Position numbers and translations under genes: made by a program. Shown piece after piece: positions 16,811 through 25,333 of a DNA stretch of 54,609 nt (position 1 is its first letter; the number at the start of each line of letters is the position of its first letter). Below the pieces are notes generated by a model. It saw nothing but the letters and a program-made list of their open reading frames with translations. It was not told the origin of the DNA and made no database searches. The stretch is from Phenylobacterium sp. (GTDB taxonomy: Bacteria; Pseudomonadota; Alphaproteobacteria; Caulobacterales; Caulobacteraceae), in assembly GCF_024508875.1 (NCBI RefSeq), contig NZ_JANINU010000035.1, positions 1 through 54,609 of the forward strand. Direction: 5' to 3'.

Positions 16811-17830
16811 TCATGCGCCCGGACCGGGCGGGGCGGCGGCCGCGGGCGCGAGCTTCCAGGCGCCGCGGTCGCCGCGGCTGAGGCTGAGGTCGAAGAGGTC
16901 GGCGACGCCGCGGGCGAAGGACTCGGAATCGCCGACGTCGAAGAAGCCGCTGACCGGGCGGTCCGCCAGGCCGGGACCGGCGAGCTCCACCTTCCGGTCG
17001 CTGTAGCGGTTGACTTCGGCCACGGCGGCGGCGAGCGGGGTGTCGCGGAAGACCAGGCGGCCGGTGGTCCAGCTCGTGGTGCGCGCCGCGTCGGTCGAGA
17101 CCTTGCGGATCGCGCCGTTCGAGGAGACGAGGGCTTCCTGGTTGGGGGCGAGGACGACGCCGCCCGGACCGGCGTCGGGTCCGACCCGGACCGAGCCCTG
17201 GAGGAGCGTCACCCGCACGCCGCCGTCCAGCCGGCGGACGTCGAACTTGGTGCCGAGCGCGCGGATGCGCGCGCCGTCGGCTTCGACGACGAACGGGCGG
17301 GCGGCGTCGTGGGCGACCTCGAAGAAGGCCTCGCCGCGCGTCAGGGTGAGGCGGCGCTCGCCGCCTGTGAAGGCGACCTTCACCTGGCTGTCGACGTTGA
17401 GGTGCACCCGGCTGCCGTCCTCGAGCCGGACGACCTTCTGTTCGGCGGCGTCGGTGGCGTAGGCGGGCTCGAGCTGCTGGACGGCCAGGACCGTGGCGCC
17501 CGCCGCGGCGAGGGAGGCGAGGGTGAGGGCTCCGGCCAGGCGCGGGCCCCTCAGCCAGGCGCGCCAGCTCGTGCGGCGCTTGCCGCGGTCGAGCGCCTCC
17601 TGCGTCATCCGCAGGATCTCGGGGTCGGCGGCGTGCTGGCCGGACGCGTCCCAGAAGGCCTCGGCCTCCACGTAGGCGGCGTCGTTGGCGGGGTCGTCGC
17701 GCCAGTCGCGGAATTCGCGGACCGTCTGGGTGGAGATGGAATGGTTGCCGAGGCGGGCCAGCCATGCGGCGGCCTCTTCCTGGGCGCGCGTCCGCGGGGG
17801 TCCTGGGGGCTTCGGTTGGGGATCGCTCAT
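16811..17830 (-). CDS. fecR: FecR-family anti-sigma/sigma regulator
   Basis: A 339-aa protein. The N-terminal cytoplasmic anti-sigma domain (DUF4880: EEAAAWLARLGNHSISTQTVREFRDWRDDPANDAAYVEAEAFW) is followed by one membrane segment at about 97-117 (LAGALTLASLAAAGATVLAV). The periplasmic FecR domain follows: VVRLEDGSRVHLNVDSQVKVAF, then RGEAFFEVAHDAARPFVVEADGARIRALGTKFDVR. A C-terminal STN-like contact region ends the protein. It transmits receptor occupancy to FecI. It is 11 nt downstream of the sigma gene, in one operon with the receptor and isopeptidase downstream. Confidence 0.95.
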   Translation of the reverse strand: MSDPQPKPPGPPRTRAQEEAAAWLARLGNHSISTQTVREFRDWRDDPANDAAYVEAEAFWDASGQHAADPEILRMTQEALDRGKRRTSWRAWLRGPRLAGALTLASLAAAGATVLAVQQLEPAYATDAAEQKVVRLEDGSRVHLNVDSQVKVAFTGGERRLTLTRGEAFFEVAHDAARPFVVEADGARIRALGTKFDVRRLDGGVRVTLLQGSVRVGPDAGPGGVVLAPNQEALVSSNGAIRKVSTDAARTTSWTTGRLVFRDTPLAAAVAEVNRYSDRKVELAGPGLADRPVSGFFDVGDSESFARGVADLFDLSLSRGDRGAWKLAPAAAAPPGPGA

Positions 17831-17841
17831 TGCGTCGTCGC

Positions 17842-18360
17842 CTAGCCGCGGTATCGCGCCATGCAGAGCTTGAGCGCCTGGGTCATCCGCTTCTCCACGG
17901 CCTTGACCGAGATCCCGAGGTGCGTGGCGATCTCAGCATAGGTCAGACCGCCGAAGCGGCTCAAGACATATACGTCGCGCAGGTTGCGGGGGAGCTTCGC
18001 CACCACTTGGCGGTGGAGGAGGGCTTCGTGCTGGTCGGGGAGGGCGACGCCTTCGGGGACGTCCTCGCCGGTGACCAGGCGGGGACGCTTCTGGGCCGTC
18101 TCGCGGCGCAGGTGGTCCTGGCCGACGTTGAGGGCGATCCGCGCGAGCAGGGCCTTGGGGCTGCGCCAGTCCAGCGGGTGCTGGGTGAGCCGCAGGAAGG
18201 TCTCCTGGGCGAGGTCCTCGGCGATCTCGCGGCCGAAGCGGCGGGCGAGGAAGGCGACGACCCAATTGCCGTAGGTGCGGTAGAGGTCGGCGACGGCGGC
18301 GGGCCAGTCGCTGGCCGGCTCGGCCGCCGGTCGGCGATCCTTCTTGAACTCGAACATCAT
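17842..18360 (-). CDS. fecI: FecI-type ECF RNA polymerase sigma factor
   Basis: A 172-aa protein. Sigma region 2 is at about 20-90 (LYRTYGNWVVAFLARRFGREIAEDLAQETFLRLTQHP) and region 4 at about 115-168 (LLHRQVVAKLPRNLRDVYVLSRFGGLTYAEIATHLGISVKAVEKRMTQAL). The short linker and RFGGLTYAEIA helix-turn-helix are typical of the FecI/ECF group. Two adjacent ATGs occur at 18360 and 18357. It is expected to direct transcription of the receptor/isopeptidase genes when the cognate ligand occupies the receptor. It is divergent from the XRE gene across a 91-bp AT-rich gap. Confidence 0.95.
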   Translation of the reverse strand: MMFEFKKDRRPAAEPASDWPAAVADLYRTYGNWVVAFLARRFGREIAEDLAQETFLRLTQHPLDWRSPKALLARIALNVGQDHLRRETAQKRPRLVTGEDVPEGVALPDQHEALLHRQVVAKLPRNLRDVYVLSRFGGLTYAEIATHLGISVKAVEKRMTQALKLCMARYRG

Positions 18361-18395
18361 GCGCTCCGGAGAGCGACGGTAAGCGAATATGGAAA

Positions 18396-18418
18396 ATCGT
18401 CATATGTAATATCGTCAT
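18396..18418. promoter_or_regulatory. ATCGTCAT direct repeat between fecI and XRE genes
   Basis: ATCGTCAT occurs at 18396-18403 and 18411-18418, 15 bp apart, flanking TATGTAAT. This is the most AT-rich part of the divergent intergenic region. It is a candidate site for the XRE protein or a promoter element of fecI. Confidence 0.35.
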
Positions 18419-18425
18419 CTAGTTG

Positions 18426-18451
18426 GAAGGCCCTCCCGCGGACGGGCCTTC
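18426..18451 (+). promoter_or_regulatory. Perfect inverted repeat abutting the XRE start codon
   Basis: GAAGGCCC (18426-18433) and GGGCCTTC (18444-18451) form a perfect 8-bp stem with a 10-nt loop, ending exactly at the base before the XRE ATG. No separate ribosome site is visible. It could be a DNA operator or an RNA hairpin limiting initiation. Confidence 0.45.
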
Positions 18452-18715
18452 ATGCCGAAGACGATCTTCACCGGCGCAAATCAGGTGATCGTCGACGTGC
18501 TGCGCCGTACGCGAGAAGACGCTGGACTGAGGCAAGAGGAACTTGCCTCCCGTATTGGTCGCGACCAAAGCCATATCTCATTGATCGAAGGCTCTCAGCG
18601 ACGTCTGGATCTGGTCGAGTTCATGCGGATCGCGCAGGCACTCGGCCGCGATCCAATCGAGCTGTTCGCTGAATTGTATCGCGCGGTCCAACGCTCAGGC
18701 CATGACTTGAGCTGA
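18452..18715 (+). CDS. XRE-family helix-turn-helix regulator
   Basis: An 87-aa, single-domain protein. The HTH_3/Cro-C1 motif is VLRRTREDAGLRQEELASRIGRDQSHISLIEGSQRRLDLVEFMRIAQALGRDP (about 15-68), with the recognition helix around QSHISLIEGSQ. It likely binds DNA as a dimer and acts as a repressor. It is transcribed away from fecI and may control itself and the adjacent divergent sigma-factor operon, but this rests on position only. Confidence 0.9.
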   Translation: MPKTIFTGANQVIVDVLRRTREDAGLRQEELASRIGRDQSHISLIEGSQRRLDLVEFMRIAQALGRDPIELFAELYRAVQRSGHDLS

Positions 18716-18949
18716 GGGCACAGTTCGGGCGGATTTCCGTAAAGGGTGGCGGGTCGAGTTCTTCCGCCAGGGGAGGGGGTGCTGCTCGTTTTATGTGGCT
18801 TGCCCAAAGGTCGCGACGCTAGCTCCGTCTCCGACACCGCAGTCGTCCCTTGCAATGTCACTGACGCGCCAGGAGGCAGACCTTCTGCGGCCAAGCGCCA
18901 GGGGTGCCTGAAGGTGGATGTCTCCATCGTCAGCTAGGCGCCATCAGGC

Positions 18950-18983
18950 GACATTGGGATCGATCCAGCAAACGGACGTTCGC
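18950..18983 (+). repeat. Dispersed intergenic repeat, copy 1
   Basis: The element starts GACATTGGGATCGATCC and ends AAACGGACGTTCGC. The centre GGATCGATCC is a perfect palindrome. It is flanked by two direct copies of a GAC-N-TT arm. Confidence 0.55.
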
Positions 18984-19028
18984 ATCGCCACGGCAACGGA
19001 AGCAACGGTTCGCCAGACTAGCTGTGGA

Positions 19029-19066
19029 GCCGACGTTGAATTCGGATCGGAGAGCGGACGTTCTGC
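19029..19066 (+). repeat. Dispersed intergenic repeat, copy 2
   Basis: Arms GCCGACGTTG and AGAGCGGACGTTC flank a degenerate ATTCGGATC centre; same layout as copy 1. Confidence 0.55.
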
Positions 19067-19115
19067 CGCTCTCCTCCTCCACGCCGAGCGCAACCAAGAG
19101 ACCGCAGATGTACTG

Positions 19116-19796
19116 TCAGCCGGCCAGACGCGCCCGATCCACGTCGGGCATGCGGTACTTGTCCTCTGCGATCTCAGCCAGGCGGGACGGCACGATCTCA
19201 GTGTTCGAGACCCCGTAGAGCTTCTGAAAGTTCATGATCAACGGCTGCCACTTGCCGGGGTCGATCCGGCTCTCATGGCCATCCATGAGCAGACTCGGGT
19301 GCACGTGGACCCGGGTGATGCGCACCTCGAAGGCCGAGATCAGACCTGCGACCTGAGGGTCGTCGGCCATGATGTCGTGACGCTACGCAAGGACCGCTTC
19401 CAGCTGGATCGGGCATTCCAGGACGCGCGGTGCGGCCACCGTCTGCGACGCGACGGGGGTCAGGCCCGCGACCTCGAACTTGCGGGGCTCGTAGGCGTAG
19501 CCGAGTTGCTTCTTCAGCTCGGGAAGCTCCTTCGTGCCCGTCAGACGCGCCAGCCGGTTCACGGCGTCAGCTTGCGCCGCCGAGGTGAGGTTGAGGACGC
19601 ACTCGCCGGTGCGGATCATGTTCTGAGGCGTCTGGGAGGCGGTCTGCAGGCCCAGCATGGCCCGCCAACCCAGCCACCAGGCCGACGACATCGGGGCGAC
19701 GTTGGCCGTACCATCCTCGTTCTGGGTGCTGATCAGGACGACCGGCGTGCCGAGGTAGAGGATCGACGGTTCAATGGTGACGTGGGGGGCGGTCAT
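19116..19796 (-). pseudogene. Flavin reductase-like gene split by one in-frame TAG
   Basis: Two blocks in the same reading frame make one 227-codon gene interrupted only by TAG at 19385-19383. Block 1 (from ATG 19796, 137 aa) has the flavin reductase / FMN-binding split-barrel pattern: LYLGTPVVLISTQNEDGTANVAPMSSAWWLGW, then NMIRTGECVLNLTSAAQADAVNRLA. Block 2 continues with ISAFEVRITRVHVHPSLL and a PLIMNFQKLYGVSNTE C-terminus as expected for the family. No base is inserted or deleted, so this is a single nonsense substitution, a sequencing error or rare read-through. The family reduces flavin or binds FMN. It is divergent from ada. Confidence 0.85.
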
Positions 19797-20022
19797 GGTG
19801 GCTCCGTGGGTTTGAATGACCCCACAGATGCCGCGCCCCGGACCGGCCCGAACTCCGGTTCTTGCGCTGGAATCGGACTCTGAGCGACGCGTCCGAAAAC
19901 CGCTGCCCGTCCGGCAGCGCGCTCTCGTGAAAGGTCGTATTCCAGTTTGAAAGCAAGACCCGGAGTGTTGGCCGATTTCGCTGGCGGCAGGATCGCGTCA
20001 CTGGTTCTCGGAGGACACGACG

Positions 20023-21105
20023 ATGGCGAATTCAGCGACACCCCTGGCCGCGAAGTCTGCGCCCGCGAAGGACGATCCGCGATGGGCGCGCGTGGTGGCG
20101 CGTGATCGTACCGCCGACGGCGCCTTCTGGTACTCCGTCGCTACGACGGGGATCTACTGCCGGCCATCCTGCCCGTCCCGGACCGCCAATCCCAGGAACG
20201 TCCGCATCCACGACAGCCTCGCCTCCGCCCAGGCATCGGGCTGTCGGCCCTGTCAGCGCTGCAACCCGGACGGCGCGTCGTTTGACGCAGAAAACGCTGC
20301 CCGGGTCGCGCGGGCCTGCCGCTTGATCGAGGACAGCGAGGAGATGCTCTCGCTGGGCGAGGTTGCTGACGCCGTGGGCCTCAGCCCCAGCTACTTCCAT
20401 CGGCTGTTCAAGGCCGTCACCGGTATCACGCCCAAGGCCTACGGCAAGGCGCGACAGGCAGACCGCGTGCGCGCCAACCTGGCCCAGGGCCAATCGGTGA
20501 CGTCGACGATCTACGAGGCGGGCTTCAACTCGAGCAGTCGGTTCTACGAGAAATCCAACCAGATGCTGGGCATGACGCCGAGCCGGTATCGCGCGGGCGG
20601 GCCCGACGAGGAGATCCGCTTCGCAGTGGGCCAGTCCTCGCTGGGCGCCATCCTCGTGGCGTCCAGCGCCAAGGGGGTGGCTGCGATCCTGATCGGCGAC
20701 GATCCGGAGGGCTTGGTCCGCGATCTCCAGGACCGTTTCCTCCGTGCGCGTCTGATCGGCGGCGACGGCGACTACGAGAAGCTGGTCGCCGATGTGGTCG
20801 GCATGATCGAGGCACCGCGGATCGGGCTGGACCTGCCGCTCGATGTCCGCGGCACGGCCTTTCAGCAGCGAGTCTGGCAGGCGCTGCGTGATGTGCCCGC
20901 GGGCCGCACCGTGAGCTATGCGGATGTCGCCGCGGCCATCGGCGCGCCGAAGGCCGTCCGCGCCGTCGCCGGCGCTTGCGCGGCCAACAACATTGCGGTC
21001 GCCATTCCCTGTCACCGGGTCGTGCGTAATGACGGCTCCCTGTCGGGCTACGCCTGGGGCGTGGATCGCAAGCAGGCGCTGATCGAGCGCGAAGCGGCGG
21101 CTTAG
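20023..21105 (+). CDS. ada: Ada bifunctional DNA methyltransferase/transcription activator
   Basis: A 360-aa protein, the full length of the family, with GGAGG before the ATG. The N-terminal zinc domain has Cys46, Cys50, Cys77 and Cys80 (GIYCRPSC, CRPCQRC), all four matching E. coli Ada; Cys46 would accept methyl from phosphotriesters. An AraC-type helix-turn-helix follows at about 90-195 (EVADAVGLSPSYFHRLFKAVTGITPKAY). The C-terminal O6-methylguanine methyltransferase domain has the acceptor Cys330 in IPCHRVV and the RAVAGACAANNIAVAIP Asn/Pro region. It repairs alkylated DNA and activates its own regulon. Confidence 0.97.
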   Translation: MANSATPLAAKSAPAKDDPRWARVVARDRTADGAFWYSVATTGIYCRPSCPSRTANPRNVRIHDSLASAQASGCRPCQRCNPDGASFDAENAARVARACRLIEDSEEMLSLGEVADAVGLSPSYFHRLFKAVTGITPKAYGKARQADRVRANLAQGQSVTSTIYEAGFNSSSRFYEKSNQMLGMTPSRYRAGGPDEEIRFAVGQSSLGAILVASSAKGVAAILIGDDPEGLVRDLQDRFLRARLIGGDGDYEKLVADVVGMIEAPRIGLDLPLDVRGTAFQQRVWQALRDVPAGRTVSYADVAAAIGAPKAVRAVAGACAANNIAVAIPCHRVVRNDGSLSGYAWGVDRKQALIEREAAA

Positions 21106-21180
21106 ATCGCAGCAGCGCGACCAATGCGCTGTGTTACCTGTCCCAGCAAAGGGTCAAGTCTCTGTTCGCAATGCGTCAAC

Positions 21181-21217
21181 AGCCGACCTTGGGATCCGGT
21201 CAGAAAGCGGACCTTCG
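21181..21217 (+). repeat. Dispersed intergenic repeat, copy 3
   Basis: AGCCGACCTTGGGATCC then GGTCAGAAAGCGGACCTTCG. It lies in the 198-bp gap between ada and the HWE kinase. Confidence 0.6.
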
Positions 21218-21303
21218 AACGCCCTCCGGTCCTGTGACCGCTTCCGGCCCATTGCTGACCTCAACCATAGTCTCTGGCTAAAGGCGAAGAGGGTTCTGCT
21301 CCG

Positions 21304-22302
21304 CTACGTCTGTTCGACCGCGCCGGAGATCGCGATCTCGCAGACAACCCCTTCCGGAAGAAACTGTAGGGCGACGTCATCCAAACCGCTTTGACGGGTC
21401 AGGAGGCGAGATCCCAAACCGACTCTCTTGGGCTTCTTCACCGGCGGCCCGAACGCCTCGCGCCAAGTCAGCCGGAAGCCCCCGCCTGCGACCTCCCATC
21501 GAACCGAGACGTGACCCGCAGGCGTGGAAAGCGCCCCGTACTTCACCGCGTTCGTGCTCAGTTCGTGCAGCGCCATGACCAGCGGAACACAGGATTGAGC
21601 GGGAAGCTCGCAATTCGGCCCCTCGATCGCGAAGACGCCTTCCGAGCGAAAGGGGCGAACGGCAGCGTCGACCAACTCAGGCAAGCGACAGCCGGTCCAC
21701 TTGCCCGACACCAGCACGTCGTGAGCCTCGCTGAGGGCGATCAGTCGGCCCCGGAACGCCGAATAGAATTGGTCCGGCTCCGGCGTCGAAGCGACGGTCT
21801 GGCGCGCCAGAGCCTGTACCACGGCCAGATTGTTCTTCACGCGGTGCTGCAGTTCGGCGTTCAGGTCTCGCTCAAGCGCCGATTTTGCCTCCAGCTCACG
21901 GACTGATGTCCGTAGCGTCGCGGCGGTCACAACGATGAGGCCGCCGGCGAAGAGGTAGAGTCCGGTCACGAGTACGTTGTCGGATGAGACCGACCAAGCG
22001 AACAGCGGGGGGATGAAGAGGTAGTTCGCCAGACCCGCCGAGCACACGAGCACCGCTGTCCCCCATGCAGGACCCAGGAACAGCGCCGCCAGCGTGACCG
22101 CCGGGAAATAGGTGAGGAATGGCGGCACCACCCCCGCGAGCGCAGTATTAAGAGCCAGCATCGCCAAGGTGGGCAGGGCCACGGCCAAGGCGGCCCATCC
22201 CGAGCCAGCCCAACCCGATAGGCTATCGCTGCCGATCGCAAATCGGACCCTCGCAATACGGATCACGCTCTTCCCCCGCATGCCTTCGCGAGCCCTGGCC
22301 AT
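21304..22302 (-). CDS. Membrane HWE/HisKA_2 sensor histidine kinase (DUF4118)
   Basis: A 332-aa inner-membrane protein. Residues about 35-130 form four membrane segments of DUF4118 type (WAALAVALPTLAMLALNTAL; FLTYFPAVTLAALFLG; TAVLVCSAGLANYLFIPP; GLYLFAGGLIVVTAATL). The dimerisation helix carries the phospho-acceptor His153 in ELQHRVKNNLAVVQALARQT. The ATPase domain has HELSTNAVKYGALS (N box) and a final GLGSRLL glycine motif. No cognate response regulator is adjacent. The start is uncertain (ATG 22302 or 22281; neither has a good ribosome site). Confidence 0.92.
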   Translation of the reverse strand: MARAREGMRGKSVIRIARVRFAIGSDSLSGWAGSGWAALAVALPTLAMLALNTALAGVVPPFLTYFPAVTLAALFLGPAWGTAVLVCSAGLANYLFIPPLFAWSVSSDNVLVTGLYLFAGGLIVVTAATLRTSVRELEAKSALERDLNAELQHRVKNNLAVVQALARQTVASTPEPDQFYSAFRGRLIALSEAHDVLVSGKWTGCRLPELVDAAVRPFRSEGVFAIEGPNCELPAQSCVPLVMALHELSTNAVKYGALSTPAGHVSVRWEVAGGGFRLTWREAFGPPVKKPKRVGLGSRLLTRQSGLDDVALQFLPEGVVCEIAISGAVEQT

Positions 22303-22651
22303 TTAAGGTCGGGCGGCGGCTGACGTCGACTGTCAGCGCGGTTTGAGGGGCAGGCTTCGCCGCGCCTGGCCGCTTCGGCCAGGCCGCCCACTCTGCCCCG
22401 GCAGGGCGCGCGGCAATGACGAAACGCAATGTGTTCGACCAAGCTAGGCGTTAGGATGTAGGATGCCGCATAAGCTCGCGTCGGCCCTGTCAGTGGCTCG
22501 ACGTAACGGCGCGACGTTGTCGCGCGCCATTCCCAACATCGTCGCCACCTGAGGGCGTTGCTGCTCGACCACCGCACTCGACAGAGGTTGCGTCCGGGGT
22601 GGCAACGCGGCAGGTTGCCGCACCAATCGCTCTCGGTCGGTTGAATACAGC
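22303..22651. other. Intergenic region between divergent kinase genes
   Basis: About 350 bp separating two divergent sensor kinase genes, so it should hold both promoters. No gene, repeat or clear operator was recognised. Confidence 0.4.
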
Positions 22652-24580
22652 GTGCAGCCCACAGAGTCAGAAGTATACGCCAACATCGTCGAAAGTTCGA
22701 GCGAGGCAATTACGGCCTTGGACCTCGAATTTCGCATACTGGCGATCAATAAAGCCAACGTGGACGCCTTCGAGCGTGCTTTCGGAAGGCGTCCACGCGT
22801 TGGGGACAACTTCCTATCGCTGTTCGCTGAGACCCCTCAACATGCGGCTCAGCAGCGTGAAATTTGGATGCGTGCGTTGAACGGCGAGGCCTACATCGTT
22901 GTTCAGCAGTTCGGCGACCATCGCCTGGAGCGTCGCTACTACGAGGTCCGCTTCAGCCCGCTCTTCAACAAGGACGGCGAGCGGATCGGGGCCTCGAGCA
23001 CCTCTTACGATGTGACGGAACGCGTCCACGCGGAGCAGCAGTTGGCCGAGACGCGGGAGCAGTTCCGGGTGCTCGTCCAGGGCGTGAGCGACTATGCCCT
23101 CTACATGCTCGACAGCAACGGTCACGTCACAAGCTGGAACGCTGGGGCCGAACGGATCAAAGGCTACCGCGCCGACGAAATCATCGGCCAGCACTTCTCC
23201 CGCTTCTATACCGCGGAGGAACAGGCCGCCGGCGTGCCGGCCACCGGGCTGGAAACCGCCCGCCGAGATGGTCGCTGGGAGATCGAAGGGTGGCGCCTGC
23301 GCAAGGACGGGACCCGCTTCTGGGCTCATGTGATCGTCGATGCGATCCACGACGAGGCCGGTGAGTTCGTGGGATTTGCGAAAATCACCCGTGATGTCAC
23401 CGAGCGGATGGAGTCCGAGCGCCAGCTTGAGGAGGCCCGACAGGCGCTCTTCCAGTCGCAGAAGATGGAAGCCGTCGGCCAGCTCACGGGCGGCGTGGCG
23501 CATGACTTCAACAACCTGCTGACGGTCATCATTGGGGGCCTGGACCGGATCGCGCGCAGCAAGCCGAGCGCCCAGGCGAGCCGCGCCCTGGACATGGCTC
23601 GGACGGCGGCCGAGCGAGCCGCGGGGCTCACGGCGCGGCTCCTGGCGTTCTCGCGCAAGCAGGCGCTTCAACCCACGCCGCTCGACCTGAATGTGGTCGT
23701 CCGCGACATGACCGAACTCCTCCACCGGACGCTCGGGGAGGATGTGGAGCTCGAGGGCGTGCTCTCGCCGCGCCTATGGCGCGTGGAGCTGGACAGGAAT
23801 CAACTCGAGAGCGCCGTCCTGAACCTCGCCGTCAACGCGCGCGACGCCATGCCGGACGGCGGAAAGCTCACCTTGGAGACCGCGAACACCTACCTCGACG
23901 CCAACTACGCGACGAAGGACGTCGAGGTGGTTCCCGGCCAGTATGTGATGATCTCGGTCGCGGACACCGGCACGGGCATCCCCGGCGATCTCCTCCAGAA
24001 GGTCTTCGAGCCGTTCTTCACGACCAAGGAGCCTGGGCGGGGGACGGGCCTCGGACTCAGCATGGTCTACGGCTTCGTAAAACAATCCGGAGGCCACGCC
24101 ATGGTCTACAGCGAGGAAGGCCAGGGCACCTGCGTGAAACTGTACTTCCCTCGCTACTATGGGGAGGCGCCGGTCGCCGAGAGGGCCCAGACCGCAGCCA
24201 GCCCCGTGGCAAGGGGCGGCGAGGTGGTCCTCGTGGTCGAAGACAATCCGGACGTCCGCACCTACAGCGTGACGAGCCTCCGTGAGCTTGGCTACGAGGT
24301 CGTGGAATCGTTCGAAGCCGAGGCGGCGCTGCGACTTCTCGCCGGTGAGCGACGGATCGATCTGTTGTTCACCGATGTCGTGCTTCCCGGCAAGACCGGT
24401 CGTCAGCTGGCCGACGAGGCTCGGAACATGCGGCCCGGACTGAAGGTGCTCTTCACGACCGGCTACTCCCGCAACGCCATCGTCCATCAGGGCCGCCTGG
24501 ATCCGGGCGTCGAACTTTTGCCAAAGCCCTTCACCTTCGAACAGCTCGCGGCACGGGTCCGCGCCGTCATAGACGCGTGA
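22652..24580 (+). CDS. Hybrid sensor histidine kinase (PAS-PAS-HisKA-HATPase-REC)
   Basis: A 642-aa soluble protein with a GTG start. PAS 1 is about 8-125, PAS 2 about 135-255 ([38 protein letters not shown], then [29 protein letters not shown]). HisKA carries His284 in [16 protein letters not shown]. HATPase has [18 protein letters not shown] and [17 protein letters not shown]. The C-terminal receiver has VVEDNPDVR, phospho-acceptor Asp575 in [10 protein letters not shown] and Lys625 in LLPKPF. The family is common in Caulobacterales; the signal is unknown but PAS 2 could bind flavin or another small ligand. It has no membrane segment, so it senses a cytoplasmic cue. Confidence 0.95.
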   Translation: MQPTESEVYANIVESSSEAITALDLEFRILAINKANVDAFERAFGRRPRVGDNFLSLFAETPQHAAQQREIWMRALNGEAYIVVQQFGDHRLERRYYEVRFSPLFNKDGERIGASSTSYDVTERVHAEQQLAETREQFRVLVQGVSDYALYMLDSNGHVTSWNAGAERIKGYRADEIIGQHFSRFYTAEEQAAGVPATGLETARRDGRWEIEGWRLRKDGTRFWAHVIVDAIHDEAGEFVGFAKITRDVTERMESERQLEEARQALFQSQKMEAVGQLTGGVAHDFNNLLTVIIGGLDRIARSKPSAQASRALDMARTAAERAAGLTARLLAFSRKQALQPTPLDLNVVVRDMTELLHRTLGEDVELEGVLSPRLWRVELDRNQLESAVLNLAVNARDAMPDGGKLTLETANTYLDANYATKDVEVVPGQYVMISVADTGTGIPGDLLQKVFEPFFTTKEPGRGTGLGLSMVYGFVKQSGGHAMVYSEEGQGTCVKLYFPRYYGEAPVAERAQTAASPVARGGEVVLVVEDNPDVRTYSVTSLRELGYEVVESFEAEAALRLLAGERRIDLLFTDVVLPGKTGRQLADEARNMRPGLKVLFTTGYSRNAIVHQGRLDPGVELLPKPFTFEQLAARVRAVIDA

Positions 24581-24591
24581 CACCGCCAGAG

Positions 24592-24629
24592 CCGCGCGGC
24601 CCCAATCTCCGGCCTGGGGCCTCGCGCGG
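24592..24629 (+). terminator. Terminator after the hybrid kinase gene
   Basis: Nested arms CCGCGC-GGCCCCA (24592-24604) and TGGGGCC-tc-GCGCGG (24615-24629) form a 13-bp stem with a 2-nt bulge and a 10-nt loop, 12 nt after the stop. A CCCCTTCTT tract follows. Confidence 0.6.
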
Positions 24630-24695
24630 GTTCGCCCCTTCTTGAGAGCTGTGCCGCAGACATATACTGCCGACCAGCGGGTTGGAGGGCACGTC

Positions 24696-24950
24696 GTGAA
24701 AGCGATTTCGATCGTCCCCACCGAGGGCGGCTGGATGCTTCGCAGCGACGCGATCGGGAACGAGCTCTTCTTCAGGAGTGGGGGTTCCGCTGAGAGCGCC
24801 GCGATACGCCTCGCTCAAGGGCTTGCCGACGCCGGCGAAGGCGCACAGGTCGAAATCTACCTTCGCGATGGGACGCTTGCGCGCCGATTTGCCGTTCCTG
24901 CGCTTCGGTTGGTCGCGAAGCCCCCTCAGCCAACTTCGCGGTCAGATTAA
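24696..24950 (+). CDS. Small DUF2188-like protein
   Basis: An 84-aa protein from GTG 24696, supported by GGAGGG 6 nt upstream. The pattern ISIVPTEGGWMLRSD, then SAESAAIRLAQGLADAGEGAQVEIYLRDGTLARRF matches DUF2188-type proteins: a strand with conserved Trp, a helix, and a strand with 'DG.' before a final basic strand. Function unknown. It is independent of the kinase gene upstream because a terminator intervenes. Confidence 0.7.
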   Translation: MKAISIVPTEGGWMLRSDAIGNELFFRSGGSAESAAIRLAQGLADAGEGAQVEIYLRDGTLARRFAVPALRLVAKPPQPTSRSD

Positions 24951-24990
24951 GCTCGGTGGCTGCCCGGCGCCCGTTGCGGAGCTTCAGCTC

Positions 24991-25012
24991 GAACCGGAAG
25001 CGGACCTTCGTC
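24991..25012 (+). repeat. Dispersed intergenic repeat, copy 4 (partial)
   Basis: GAACCGGAAGCGGACCTTCG preserves only the right arm of the element. Confidence 0.45.
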
Positions 25013-25067
25013 TGAACTCGGGAGGTAGTGCGCCGTATCGACGGACGCTCGCCCGTCCAGGAGCCGA

Positions 25068-25274
25068 TCAGTCGAGGCCCGAACCCAGCTCTCGATGAGC
25101 TTTGGCGCTTAACTCCCTCGCCGCTTCGAGCAGGCTGGCGCGGCGGCTGGGGACGGACTCCTCGGCAGCGGCCAGAGCCCTGTCTTGCGCCAAAGCCAGA
25201 TATCTCTCCGCGCGCGCCCCAGCATCGAGGCCGCCCACCTGGGGGATGAGACCTGACTGCGATGAATGGGACAT
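25068..25274 (-). CDS. Small helical protein (68 aa)
   Basis: Start ATG 25274 is set by GGAGG 5 nt upstream. The body is one long Ala/Glu/Arg-rich region (ARAERYLALAQDRALAAAEES, then LLEAARELSAKAHREL) that should form two helices. There is no signal peptide or catalytic motif. Small proteins of this sort are common beside sensor kinases in Caulobacteraceae, but no function is known to me. The adjacent gene upstream on the same strand ends at 25334. Confidence 0.6.
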   Translation of the reverse strand: MSHSSQSGLIPQVGGLDAGARAERYLALAQDRALAAAEESVPSRRASLLEAARELSAKAHRELGSGLD

Positions 25275-25333
25275 GCCGGCCTCCGGATCATCAACTTGAC
25301 AGCGCCACCTTGGTTCCGGTGCGCGAAACGCGT

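Larger units (their letters stand above)
18716..19115. other. Gene-free 400 bp with two dispersed repeats
   Basis: No frame with protein-like composition was found. The stretch holds two copies of the dispersed GCSGACNTT element (18950-18983 and 19029-19066). Confidence 0.5.

Noticed and set aside
13814..17845. 1343-codon forward frame opposite the TonB receptor and fecR
   Set aside because: Antisense shadow of the receptor and fecR genes, which have clear domains and signal peptides.
22463..22552. 29-codon frame between the divergent kinase genes
   Set aside because: No ribosome site, no family, and chance length.
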